Origin: Massilia sp. Mn16-1_5
Lineage (GTDB): Bacteria; Pseudomonadota; Gammaproteobacteria; Burkholderiales; Burkholderiaceae_D
Direction: 5' to 3'
DNA: 42,154 nucleotides
Assembly (NCBI RefSeq): GCF_004798585.1
Contig: NZ_PPXQ01000028.1
Coordinates: 1-42,154 of the forward strand
Shown: positions 25,713 through 34,075 of the stretch, piece after piece
How positions within the stretch are numbered: the first letter of the stretch is position 1
How the letters are laid out: the number at the start of each line of letters is the position of its first letter
Made by a program: the position numbers and the translations under genes
The notes under the pieces: generated by a model
The model's database searches: none
Told to the model about the DNA's origin: nothing
What the model saw: the letters and a program-made list of their open reading frames with translations, nothing else

Positions 25713-27511
25713 GCCATTGGATGCGGCGTCTCCATAAATGGGTCGGGCTGGTCATCGCGATTCAGTTCGTGTTGTGGATGTCCAGCGGCGTCATCATGAG
25801 CCTGCTCGACGCAACTAAGGTGCAGGGACGCGAGTTCCGCGTCAAGCCGGCCCCACCGTTGGCCTGGCCCAGTAATGTACTCAGCGTCGACGCGCTCCTT
25901 GCCGCGACCACCGAAAACATCATGTCGATCACGTCAGGATGGGTGCTCGACCGTCCTGTGTACCGTCTGCAAAACGACAAGCGTAGCTGGCTGGTCGATG
26001 CACGCTCAGGCCATGGCTTGCCAGTCGATGCGCAGCTCGCGCAGCAGATCGCCCGTGCTTCGTATTCCGGGCCCGGCAGCGCTGGGACGCCGCGCCTGCT
26101 GGACTTTACGCTCGAGGCGCGTGCGCACAAGGAACCCGTCTGGCGCGTCGACTTCAACGACCCGGAGGAGACCTCGGTCTATGTGTCGAGCCGTTCAGGG
26201 ACCGTACTTGAGCACAGGAACAGCACCTGGCGGCTGTTCGACTTCTTCTGGATGCTCCACATCATGGACTACAGCGAGCGGACCAACTTCAACAATCCCT
26301 TGCTGGTGTCGAGCGCCATTGGTGGACTATGGATGGCCTTGACCGGCGTCTGGCTGCTGTTCGCCAGCGTTCGTCTCGCGGAGTTCGTGCCGGCCCGTTG
26401 GCGCCGCCGCAGCACGGTCAGCCTGATGGACGAGCAAGGCGGCAAGCTGCGCGCGGTAGAGGCGGTGCAGGGTGACACCGTGTTCCAGTCGCTTGCGCGG
26501 GCCGGCTTGCAGCTGCCATCGAACTGTGGAGGAGGGCAGAGCTGTGGACTGTGCGCGGTACGCTGTGTCGGCAAGGCGCCGGAACCAACGGGCGCAGACC
26601 GCGCGTTGCTGTCGCCGCAGAAGCTCGCAGCGGGCTACAGGCTCGCATGCAACCTGAAGGTCAAGCGTCATGTCGAGATCGACATTGGCGACGTGCTGGT
26701 GGCGTCTGCGGAGCAGGCTGGTGTGGTGGCAAGCGTGACGCCGGTGGCGCCCTTCCTGCGCGAGGTTACGATACGCCCGCAAAGCCCCGTGGAATGCCGT
26801 CCCGGCGCTTACGTTCAGATGCATGTGCCGGCATTTGTCCGCAACGGCGATGACCTGGCCATTCCGGCGGATCATCACGCCGACTGGCACGCGATCGGCA
26901 TGCCGGCCGAGCTGGCCAACGATGCACCGGTACGGCGCTCGTATTCGGTATCGGTTCCGGTAGAGCGCTGCGACGGGAACCTGAGCTTCCTCGTCCGGTT
27001 TGTGCCCGGTTCGAAGCCCGGCCGCGGCTCGGGCTACATGTACACGCTCAAGCCAGGCGATGAGGTGCGCTTCAGCGGGCCGTATGGCGACTTCGCCCTG
27101 AAACCAGGGACGCGGGAAAAGGTCTTCATCGGCGGCGGCGCCGGCATGGCGCCGCTGCGCGCAATGATCCACGACCTGCTGGCCAAGGGCGCCACCGAGC
27201 CGCTGCACTTCTGGTACGGGGCGCGCAGCCGTCGCGATGCGCCTTATGTGGCCGAGATGCGCGAGTTCGCCGAGAACTATCCGAACTTCCACTGGCACCT
27301 GGTGCTGTCGGAGGAAGCAGGCGCCGCCGATGTGCAGACCGGATTCGTCCATGATGCAGTGCTGGAGGGCTTGCTGCGCACACATCCGAATATAGCCTCG
27401 CTCGAGTTTTATGTTTGCGGTCCTCCAGCGATGCTATCGGCGACTCGGGAGATGTTACGTGGTCTCGGCGTTGACGATGCCAGGGTAGCGTACGACGATT
27501 TCAAGATCTGA
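25709..27511 (+). CDS. PepSY-TM protein fused to 2Fe-2S ferredoxin and NqrF-like FAD/NAD(P)H reductase
   Basis: This 600-residue fusion protein has three parts. Residues 1-230 are a PepSY-TM unit paralogous to the previous gene (RRLHKWVGLVIAIQF, FDFFWMLHIMDYSERTNFNN, then a second helix). Residues of about 235-335 are a plant-type 2Fe-2S ferredoxin with cysteines in C-x5-C-x2-C (CGGGQSCGLC) and a fourth Cys in LACNLK. Residues 335-600 are an NqrF-like reductase with the FAD motif RRSYSVSVP, a GGGAGMAPLRAM nucleotide-binding loop and FYVCGPPAML near the end. Electrons would pass from NAD(P)H through FAD and 2Fe-2S on the cytoplasmic side to the PepSY-TM part and a periplasmic acceptor. The conserved His in the helices could hold haem. 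GGAGG precedes the ATG, which overlaps the upstream stop. Confidence 0.88.
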   Translation: MSHWMRRLHKWVGLVIAIQFVLWMSSGVIMSLLDATKVQGREFRVKPAPPLAWPSNVLSVDALLAATTENIMSITSGWVLDRPVYRLQNDKRSWLVDARSGHGLPVDAQLAQQIARASYSGPGSAGTPRLLDFTLEARAHKEPVWRVDFNDPEETSVYVSSRSGTVLEHRNSTWRLFDFFWMLHIMDYSERTNFNNPLLVSSAIGGLWMALTGVWLLFASVRLAEFVPARWRRRSTVSLMDEQGGKLRAVEAVQGDTVFQSLARAGLQLPSNCGGGQSCGLCAVRCVGKAPEPTGADRALLSPQKLAAGYRLACNLKVKRHVEIDIGDVLVASAEQAGVVASVTPVAPFLREVTIRPQSPVECRPGAYVQMHVPAFVRNGDDLAIPADHHADWHAIGMPAELANDAPVRRSYSVSVPVERCDGNLSFLVRFVPGSKPGRGSGYMYTLKPGDEVRFSGPYGDFALKPGTREKVFIGGGAGMAPLRAMIHDLLAKGATEPLHFWYGARSRRDAPYVAEMREFAENYPNFHWHLVLSEEAGAADVQTGFVHDAVLEGLLRTHPNIASLEFYVCGPPAMLSATREMLRGLGVDDARVAYDDFKI

Positions 27512-27599
27512 AGGGCGGAAACCGTATTTGACTTAGGGATAAGGGCAATAACCGTTATTGAATCGCCACGTCATTTGTAGACACTCCTGAGCCAGAATA

Positions 27600-27870
27600 T
27601 CGGGCGCGAGGAGAAGGTACGAGCGGCAAGCGGTACACAGAGGAATTCAAGATTGTAGCCGTCAAATAGGTAGCCCAGCGTGGGCACCCAGCGAGCGAAG
27701 TAGCGGAGCGGCTTGAGGTGAGCATCTATAGCCTGTACGCCTTGATGAACCGCTATGGCGTTCCCGAGGCGGAGCGCAAGGCTGTCGATACCCAGTCTGA
27801 CGAGATGCAGCGCCAGAAGGCCGAGCTCAAGCGCGCCAGGGAGGAGCGTGACATCTTGAAAAACCGCCCC
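27600..27870 (+). pseudogene. IS3-family OrfA remnant
   Basis: From 27622 the frame reads SGKRYTEEFKIVAVK, then an in-frame stop, then VAQRGHPASEVAERLEVS and on through RYGVPEAERKAVDTQSDEM to LKRAREERDILK. This is the helix-turn-helix and leucine-zipper part of an IS3-family OrfA. The internal stop and the loss of the expected AAAYFAK end and of OrfB show it is a relic. The sequence changes abruptly near 27868, a possible junction made by the neighbouring IS110-type element. Confidence 0.8.
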
Positions 27871-27944
27871 ACACGGTTGCCCGTGGCCCTCATGAATAGA
27901 AACTCCAAGCGGGTACACTGCATGCACGCAGGACTGTGGCCGTA

Positions 27945-28087
27945 AGCTTCTTGGAGGCTTGACCCCGTCAAAAAACCTGGCCCAGGGGAAGCTGCGGACT
28001 CATCTGTGGCGGCGCTGTCGAGCGACCCCGTTTAGGAAGTTGATCAAATCCGAGTCCCCGTCCTGCACCTGAATCAGGAGGTGGACC
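27945..28087 (+). ncRNA. possible IS110 left-end bridge RNA region
   Basis: This is the non-coding sequence just upstream of an intact IS110-family transposase gene. It holds short dyads (CCTGGCCCAGG near 27980, CCTGAATCAGG near 28070) and two copies of GACCCCGT (near 27961 and 28024). IS110-group elements encode a structured bridge RNA in this place. I cannot define the RNA ends or its loops from the sequence alone. Confidence 0.3.
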
Positions 28088-29443
28088 ATGCCGAAATCCA
28101 GATCAACATCGAAGCCCGCCGGGTTGCCGATCATTCATCCCTTCGCCGCCGGTATCGATATCGGCTCGCGCTTCCACGTTGCCGCCGTCAGTCCGGATCT
28201 CTGCGACGAGCCGGTGCAGACGTTCCAGGCCTTCACCAGTGATCTGGAACGCATGGCCGATTGGCTGGTCGCTACCGGTACAAAAACCGTGGTGATGGAG
28301 TCGACCGGCGTCTACTGGGTCGCCGCTTTCGAGGTCCTCGAATCGCGCGGCCTCGAGGTCATTCTGGCCAATGCCCGCGAAGCGCGCGCGGTCCCGGGCA
28401 GGAAGAGCGACGTCAACGACGCACAATGGCTGCAGCGACTGCATGCGTGTGGGCTGCTACGCGCCAGTTTTCGTCCTGGCCGAGATATTGCCGAGCTGAG
28501 AGCCTACCTGCGTGCACGCGAGCGGCATAGCGATTACGCCGCAGCGCATATCCAGCACATGCAGAAGGCGCTGACTTTCATGAACATCCAGCTACATCAT
28601 GTGATTTCAACTATTACCGGTGTAACGGGAATGCGGATCATCCGCGCTATTGTCGCCGGCGAACGCGACCCGGAAAGATTGGCTGCCATGCGTGATGTCC
28701 GCTGCAAGGAAAGCAGCGAGACGATCCGCGCTGCGCTCGTGGGCAATTACCAGCCGGAGCACCTGTTCGCATTGAAGCAGGCCCTCTCACTTTACGATTT
28801 CTATCAGCAATGCATCGACGAATGCGATGTCGAGATTGAGCGCACAGTTGCAGGGCTGAATATCGACAGGCCCGTACCAGAGGGACCTTTGCCCAAGGCT
28901 AAACACCGAAGCAAGATGCCGAGCGACCCCAACTTTGACGTGCGCTCGGCCATGTACCAGCTCGCCGGCACCGACCTGACTCAGATCCACGGCATCGGGC
29001 CATTCCTGGCGCTGCGCCTGATCGGCGAATGCGGTACGGATCTCAGCCGCTGGCGCACCGCCAAGCATTTCACCTCGTGGCTTACGCTGTCGCCAGGTTG
29101 CAAGATCAGCGGCGGTAAGGTGCTGTCGTCACACACCCGAAAGACCAGCAGTCGGATCACCGTCGCACTTCGGCTTGCCGCAGTCACCGTCGGCCGCAGC
29201 AATACGGCACTTGGCGCGTTCTACCGACGGCTCGCCGGCCGCATTGGCAATGCCAAGGCCCTGACCGCAACAGCACGCAAGATTGCGGTCCTGTTCTACA
29301 ACGCGATGCGATACGGCATGGATTACCGCGACCCCGGGGCGGACCACTACGAACAACAATATCGTGACCGGGTCATCAAGCAACTGCATCGGCGCGCTGC
29401 ACAATTTGGCTACGCGCTGCAACCACAGGAGGTCCCAGCCTGA
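28088..29443 (+). CDS. IS110-family transposase (DEDD recombinase)
   Basis: This 451-residue protein has an N-terminal RuvC-like DEDD domain: AAGIDIGSRFH (first Asp), VVMESTGVYWVAAFEVL (Glu), GRKSDVNDAQWLQRLHACGLL (Asp pair). The C-terminal transposase_20 domain has the helix-hairpin-helix stretch LTQIHGIGPFLALRLIGECG and a Ser-containing region (TSWLTLSPGCKISGGKVLSS) with the likely catalytic Ser. The length is slightly above average for the family. The ATG follows AGGAGGTGGACC, a good ribosome binding site. These enzymes move their element by RNA-guided recombination. The gene is intact and may be active. It sits between the reductive uptake block and the acyltransferase gene. Confidence 0.9.
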   Translation: MPKSRSTSKPAGLPIIHPFAAGIDIGSRFHVAAVSPDLCDEPVQTFQAFTSDLERMADWLVATGTKTVVMESTGVYWVAAFEVLESRGLEVILANAREARAVPGRKSDVNDAQWLQRLHACGLLRASFRPGRDIAELRAYLRARERHSDYAAAHIQHMQKALTFMNIQLHHVISTITGVTGMRIIRAIVAGERDPERLAAMRDVRCKESSETIRAALVGNYQPEHLFALKQALSLYDFYQQCIDECDVEIERTVAGLNIDRPVPEGPLPKAKHRSKMPSDPNFDVRSAMYQLAGTDLTQIHGIGPFLALRLIGECGTDLSRWRTAKHFTSWLTLSPGCKISGGKVLSSHTRKTSSRITVALRLAAVTVGRSNTALGAFYRRLAGRIGNAKALTATARKIAVLFYNAMRYGMDYRDPGADHYEQQYRDRVIKQLHRRAAQFGYALQPQEVPA

Positions 29444-29666
29444 AAGTGAGTTTCTTAGGAAGGCCGCGGTGTACTTAGCCAAGACGTCCGGGTAAGATCC
29501 AGCCGGATCGCACTTGCGCCGCGATCGGCACACAGCAATTTGAAGAGACACATCGGCAAGTATGCATGGTTCTGTCTCCTTGTCCGGCATGCTTGTTCGC
29601 TATCAGACGGGTAGGTTTGGGTTGCCCTACGATTGGTGAATCTAGACCTTTGGAAGAGCACCAAAC

Positions 29667-30824
29667 ATGCCTAAGATAACATTGCTCCAACGCTCGAACC
29701 TGTCCGAAGACCAGTGGCATTCCATGCTCATAGCACAGCTACGGGGACTGGCGGCCTTGGTCGTCGCAGCAGCGCACTTGCGTGCCCAGGTCTATCCCGG
29801 TTTCGGCACCGTCCAGAACCCTTCGCTTGCTTTCCAGGGGCTCGCCTTCGCCACCGGGTTTGCCTATCTGGCCGTGATCGTATTTTTCGTGCTCAGCGGC
29901 TGGCTGGTGGGAGGCAGCTTGCTCAATCGCCTTGACACTCACCAGGCCATTGCAAATTACGCGATCGACCGGGCGACGAGATTATGGATCGTGCTGATAC
30001 CGACTTTTGGCGCAATGCTGCTGTTCGGTCTTGCGACGGCGGCGCTCGATCCCACCCGTTTGTCGTTCGGCCCTGACAACGCTTATTCGGCGGCTGCCTT
30101 CTTTGGGAACCTCGTCGGACTGCAAAATATTCTCGTGCCTGAGTTCGGCGGGAATTTCCCGCTGTGGAGCCTGGCGAATGAGACCTGGTATTACGTGCTG
30201 TTCCCGCTACTCGCCATGCTTCTTCGTACCCGGTCCGCCCTGCAGGGAGCGCTGATCCTGATGGCGCTCGCGGCTATCGTTCACTTCCTCGACAGCGCAA
30301 TCCTTCTATACTTTTCGATCTGGCTGTTAGGGGCAGCGTTCTCGCGCGTGCGAATCGAGTGCGGCGCATTCCTGCGCTGGTCCTTATTCCTCGCTTTCGT
30401 GGCTACGGCAGTCGGTATCCGCATGAAAGGCAAGAACAACATCACGGTGGACAGTTTTGTCCAGTATCTGCTTTTCAGCGTGATCTTCGTACTTTTCCTG
30501 TCCAGCATGCAGTACAAGCGTCAGCGTACCCGCTCGATTGAATTGGCGAGCCGGATCGGGCGTTTCTTCTCAGACTTCTCGTTCACGCTGTATGTCCTAC
30601 ATATCCCGCTGATGGCAGTGTTCCTGCATGTTGGCATGCCACCCCTCGGCAACGGGCGACTGGACCCGAATCGGCCAATGCATTTGCTCGTGTATCTGCT
30701 CCTGTATCTTGGACTCGTCGTCGGTGCATATCTGTTCCACATGCCCTTCGAAGCCCAGACTTATCGTGTCAGGGAGTGGCTTAAGACCATGTGGTTTGCC
30801 CGCAGCCGACCGGCGAGGGCGTGA
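29667..30824 (+). CDS. acyltransferase 3 family membrane protein
   Basis: This 385-residue integral membrane protein has about ten hydrophobic segments. The family opening is AQLRGLAALVVAAAHL (about 20-37), with the His-containing helix and FFVLSGWLVGGSLL shortly after. NFPLWSLANETWYYVLFPLL (about 160-180) is the typical WSLxxExxFYLxxP block, and FSDFSFTLYVLHIPLM (about 290-306) is the C-terminal signature. Enzymes of this family transfer acetyl or other acyl groups to surface polysaccharides or lipids. Its substrate is unknown, and it has no evident link to the metal genes on either side. It lies just after the IS110 element, possibly as a passenger of past rearrangement. Confidence 0.85.
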   Translation: MPKITLLQRSNLSEDQWHSMLIAQLRGLAALVVAAAHLRAQVYPGFGTVQNPSLAFQGLAFATGFAYLAVIVFFVLSGWLVGGSLLNRLDTHQAIANYAIDRATRLWIVLIPTFGAMLLFGLATAALDPTRLSFGPDNAYSAAAFFGNLVGLQNILVPEFGGNFPLWSLANETWYYVLFPLLAMLLRTRSALQGALILMALAAIVHFLDSAILLYFSIWLLGAAFSRVRIECGAFLRWSLFLAFVATAVGIRMKGKNNITVDSFVQYLLFSVIFVLFLSSMQYKRQRTRSIELASRIGRFFSDFSFTLYVLHIPLMAVFLHVGMPPLGNGRLDPNRPMHLLVYLLLYLGLVVGAYLFHMPFEAQTYRVREWLKTMWFARSRPARA

Positions 30825-31125
30825 CCGAGGGAAGACGCCGTGGCCAATATGGCAGTCATCGGCACCTGACCGTATTGGATGTCGTTGCGGCCGAGCGGGC
30901 ATTGCGTTTCGGCGAGCGCGCCTATGCCCGCGATTGGCAACCGCGGCAAGGCCGGCGCCTGGCTTTCGACATCTACCCAAGCGGACACCAACATCTGTGG
31001 AGATAGGCCCAGTACGAAGTGGGGATCTCAGCATTCTTGCCGACGCGCTGGTCGAATTGTCGCCCAGTGCCTTGAATCACCGTATCGTGCGGCAATGCCA
31101 TTTTCATATGTGCTAAATTCGCCGT
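30825..31125. other. intergenic region before the copper cluster
   Basis: No intact gene. A plus-strand stretch (about 30870-30990) reads TVLDVVAAERALRFGERAYARDW before a stop, perhaps a gene relic that I cannot name. The promoter of the next gene lies at its right end. Confidence 0.4.
31111..31119 (+). promoter_or_regulatory. extended -10 promoter giving a leaderless start
   Basis: TGCTAAATT is an extended -10 (TGn plus TAAATT at 31114-31119), six bases before the ATG at 31126. The 18 bases from TGCTA to the ATG match those before the paralogue at 21196 in 14 positions. No Shine-Dalgarno sequence is present. Confidence 0.5.
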
Positions 31126-31551
31126 ATGAGTAAGAGTCTGCGACATTTCGTTCTATGGCTGTTGATGGCCTGGCTACCTGTCCAAGGTATGGCAGCCGCC
31201 GTCATGCCGCCGTGCGCCATGGCGCACCGTGGAATGTCCAGTGTTTCAGTAAATGGTTCCCAGCCATGCGATGAGTCAGCGATGGCAATGGAAAGCAAGG
31301 ACAATTCGCAGGTGGGTCTGCAAGACAGTGATGTGCATGATCAGTCCACGCAAGGCTCCGTGCACAAGAGTTCGTGCAGCCACTGCGCGGGCTGCACGTT
31401 TGGCGCGTTCGCGCCGCCCTCCGTCGCCGCGTTCGCGTCAACCGGCGCTCCATCAAGCGTCGTTCTTCTCCCTTCTTCCGACCCGTTCACCGGGTTCATC
31501 TCCGCTCGCATAGAGCGACCTCCACGTTACGCGGCCTCCTTCGCCGGCTGA
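31126..31551 (+). CDS. small exported Cys/Met/His-rich protein heading the copper cluster
   Basis: This 141-residue protein has a signal peptide (about 1-24; LWLLMAWLPVQGMAAA). The mature part has Met, His, Asp and Ser-rich segments (CAMAHRGMSS, ESAMAMESKD), the cluster CSHCAGCTFGAFAPP, and the tail ISARIERPPRY. It is a paralogue of the protein at 21196-21642. Its place before a copper ATPase suggests a periplasmic copper-binding or sensing role, which is inference. The family looks DUF2946-like. The transcript appears leaderless. Confidence 0.7.
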   Translation: MSKSLRHFVLWLLMAWLPVQGMAAAVMPPCAMAHRGMSSVSVNGSQPCDESAMAMESKDNSQVGLQDSDVHDQSTQGSVHKSSCSHCAGCTFGAFAPPSVAAFASTGAPSSVVLLPSSDPFTGFISARIERPPRYAASFAG

Positions 31552-31786
31552 ACATCGTTTCAGGAAGCGCATCCAGCAGTAGCCTGCCATCGCTTTCCAT
31601 ACGGTTTGGTATCCGCATGCCATGCAGCGTCGCAACGGGATCGCGAATTATGTACAGCCAAACGTCCTGATGCTGCCCGCTAGCGCCGGTGCGGCTCAGT
31701 ATGCCCAATCAGAGAACCGGTAAGGATACCGATGGTCCGCTGAGCATCCGCTGGTGTTTCCGGCTATGGCTCAAGGGAGGAGGAAT

Positions 31787-34054
31787 ATGAAGAACCAGTC
31801 TACGCACGACCACCAGCACGGGCATGAGCATGAGCACAGCCATGCTGATCGCCATCATGAACACGCCGGATCTTCAGTTGTGGTGGCGAAGCCGCAGCGG
31901 GACGCCAACATTGATGGGGACTCTGCCGGAGGCGTGTTTACGTGTCCCATGCATCCGCAAATCCGCCGCGATGCCCCGGGGAACTGCCCCATCTGCGGCA
32001 TGGCCCTCGAACCGGTTATGCCGGCGCTCGATGAAGGAGAAAGCCCTGAACTCGTGAATTTCAGGCGGCGGTTCTGGGTGACCTTGCCTTTGACGGTCGT
32101 CGTGACGGCGCTCGCCATGGGAGTCCATCAGTTCGTACCGGAGGGGCTGCCCTACCAAAACTATGTTGAATTGGCGCTCAGTGCGCCGGTTGTGTTGTGG
32201 GGAGCCGCGCCGTTCTTCAGGTTAGGTGCGCAGTCCGTAGCTAATCGAAGCCCAAACATGTGGACCCTGATCAGTCTGGGCGTGCTGGCCGCCTTCATCT
32301 ACAGTGTGGTAGCAACCGTCGCTCCGCACCTGATACCGGAGCAATTCGGATCGCATGGCCGAGCCAGTGTGTACTACGAGGCCGCGGCCGTGATTGTGTC
32401 CCTGACTTTGTTGGGACAGACACTGGAATTGCGTGCACGGTCCCAGACGTCGGCGGCGATCAAGTCGCTGCTGGGCATGGCGCCAAAAACTGCGCGACGG
32501 ATCGGTTCCGACGGAAACGAGGAGGACGTCCAGATCAGCCACGTGCACGTGGGCGACATGCTGCGAGTACGCCCTGGCGAGAAGGTGCCCGTCGACGGCC
32601 AAGTCGTCGAGGGGACAAGTGCGGTCGATGAGTCCATGCTGACAGGCGAGCCGGTTCCCGTAGTGAAACAACCAGGCGACAAGGTCATTGCCGCAACGCT
32701 AAACACGAACGGCAGCCTGGTGATTCGCTCCGAGCGCATCGGTGCCCAGACCGTCCTGTCCCAGATCGTGCAGCTTGTTGCCCAGGCACAGCGCTCGCGG
32801 GCGCCGCTGCAGCGCCTCGCAGACCAGGTCGCCGGATACTTCGTGACGGTCGTCGTCGTCATTGCCCTCTTGACGCTGGTCGGGTGGGGCGTATGGGGAC
32901 CAGGGGCTAGCTGGAGCTACGGCTTCGTTAACGCCGTATCCGTGCTGATTATCGCGTGCCCCTGTGCCCTGGGCCTGGCAACGCCCATGTCGATCATGGC
33001 CGCGACCGGCCGCGCCGCCACCCAGGGGATCTTGTACCGGGACGCTGCCGCGATCGAGGCGATGCGCAAGGTAAATACCCTGGTCGTCGACAAGACCGGC
33101 ACGCTCACCGCGGGAAAGCCAGCCTTCGACCGGGTGCTGGCGGCCCCGGACTTCGACCCGGACGAGGTGCTGCGCATTGCGGCCAGCCTGGACCAGGGCA
33201 GCGAGCACCCGCTTGCTGACGCAATCGTGGCAGAGGCCCGGCGTCGCCAGATGACCTTGTCGGCATCCGCGCAGTTCGAGTCGTCCACTGGCATCGGTGT
33301 CACCGGCATGATCGACAACCGCCGCGTCGCACTGGGGAACACGGCCCTGATGCAGGCCGAAGGTGCCGACGTCCACCCGCTCGCCGCCGAGGCGGACAGC
33401 CTGCGCCGGGAGGGTGCCAGCGTCATGTATTTAGCCGTCGACAAACGCTTTGCCGGGTTGATTGCCGTGTCGGACCCGATCAAGGCGTCAACGCCGGAAG
33501 CCCTGGCAAGCCTGCGCCAGTCCGGCCTGTCCATCGTCATGGCAACTGGCGACGGTGTCGCAACGGCCGCCAGCGTAGCAGGCAAGCTCGGTATTCAAGA
33601 GTTTCATGGCGAAGTGAAGCCGCGGGACAAGCTCGAGCTCGTTGAGCGCCTGCAAGGGCAGGGCAAGATCGTCGCGATGGTGGGTGACGGCATCAACGAT
33701 GCGCCGGCACTGGCCAAAGCCGACGTCGGGATCGCGATGGGGACGGGGACCGACGTCGCGATCCATAGCGCCCATGTGACCCTGGTTAAAGGCGACCTGC
33801 GCTCGATCGCGCGAGCACGCGAGTTATCGGTCGCGACCGTGCGCAATATGCGGCAGAACCTGGCTTTCGCTTTCGTCTACAACGCGCTTGGCATCCCGTT
33901 GGCCGCCGGCTTGCTGTACCCGGTCACGGGGCAATTCCTTTCGCCGATGATCGCGGCCCTGGCCATGAGCCTGAGCTCCGTATCAGTCATCACCAACGCG
34001 TTGCGCCTGCGCGGCGGCACCGAGGCACGCAGCGTACCAACACCAAGTACTTAA
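31787..34054 (+). CDS. copper-exporting P1B-type ATPase
   Basis: This is a 755-residue inner-membrane ATPase. I chose the ATG at 31787, preceded by GGGAGGAGG; an upstream in-frame GTG at 31754 has none. The N-terminus is a His-rich tail (HDHQHGHEHEHSH), followed by a zinc-ribbon-like heavy-metal-binding domain (about 50-76; TCPMHPQIRRDAPGNCPICGM). No CxxC HMA domain is present. The membrane metal site is IIACPCALGLATP, the CPC of Cu(I)/Ag(I) pumps. The phosphorylation site is DKTGTLT, the nucleotide-binding His is in SEHPLADAI, and the hinge is GDGINDAPALAKADVG. The C-terminal helices carry the family YNALGIPLAAG and MSLSSVSVITNALRLR. It would move Cu(I) from cytoplasm to periplasm, handing it to the CopA oxidase encoded next. 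Confidence 0.92.
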   Translation: MKNQSTHDHQHGHEHEHSHADRHHEHAGSSVVVAKPQRDANIDGDSAGGVFTCPMHPQIRRDAPGNCPICGMALEPVMPALDEGESPELVNFRRRFWVTLPLTVVVTALAMGVHQFVPEGLPYQNYVELALSAPVVLWGAAPFFRLGAQSVANRSPNMWTLISLGVLAAFIYSVVATVAPHLIPEQFGSHGRASVYYEAAAVIVSLTLLGQTLELRARSQTSAAIKSLLGMAPKTARRIGSDGNEEDVQISHVHVGDMLRVRPGEKVPVDGQVVEGTSAVDESMLTGEPVPVVKQPGDKVIAATLNTNGSLVIRSERIGAQTVLSQIVQLVAQAQRSRAPLQRLADQVAGYFVTVVVVIALLTLVGWGVWGPGASWSYGFVNAVSVLIIACPCALGLATPMSIMAATGRAATQGILYRDAAAIEAMRKVNTLVVDKTGTLTAGKPAFDRVLAAPDFDPDEVLRIAASLDQGSEHPLADAIVAEARRRQMTLSASAQFESSTGIGVTGMIDNRRVALGNTALMQAEGADVHPLAAEADSLRREGASVMYLAVDKRFAGLIAVSDPIKASTPEALASLRQSGLSIVMATGDGVATAASVAGKLGIQEFHGEVKPRDKLELVERLQGQGKIVAMVGDGINDAPALAKADVGIAMGTGTDVAIHSAHVTLVKGDLRSIARARELSVATVRNMRQNLAFAFVYNALGIPLAAGLLYPVTGQFLSPMIAALAMSLSSVSVITNALRLRGGTEARSVPTPST

Positions 34055-34075
34055 TTAATCGAAGAGGGAGAATTC

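Noticed and set aside
27541..27565. Near-palindrome CAATAACCGTTATTG after the reductase gene
   Set aside because: No T-tract and only one copy; could not support a terminator or operator call.
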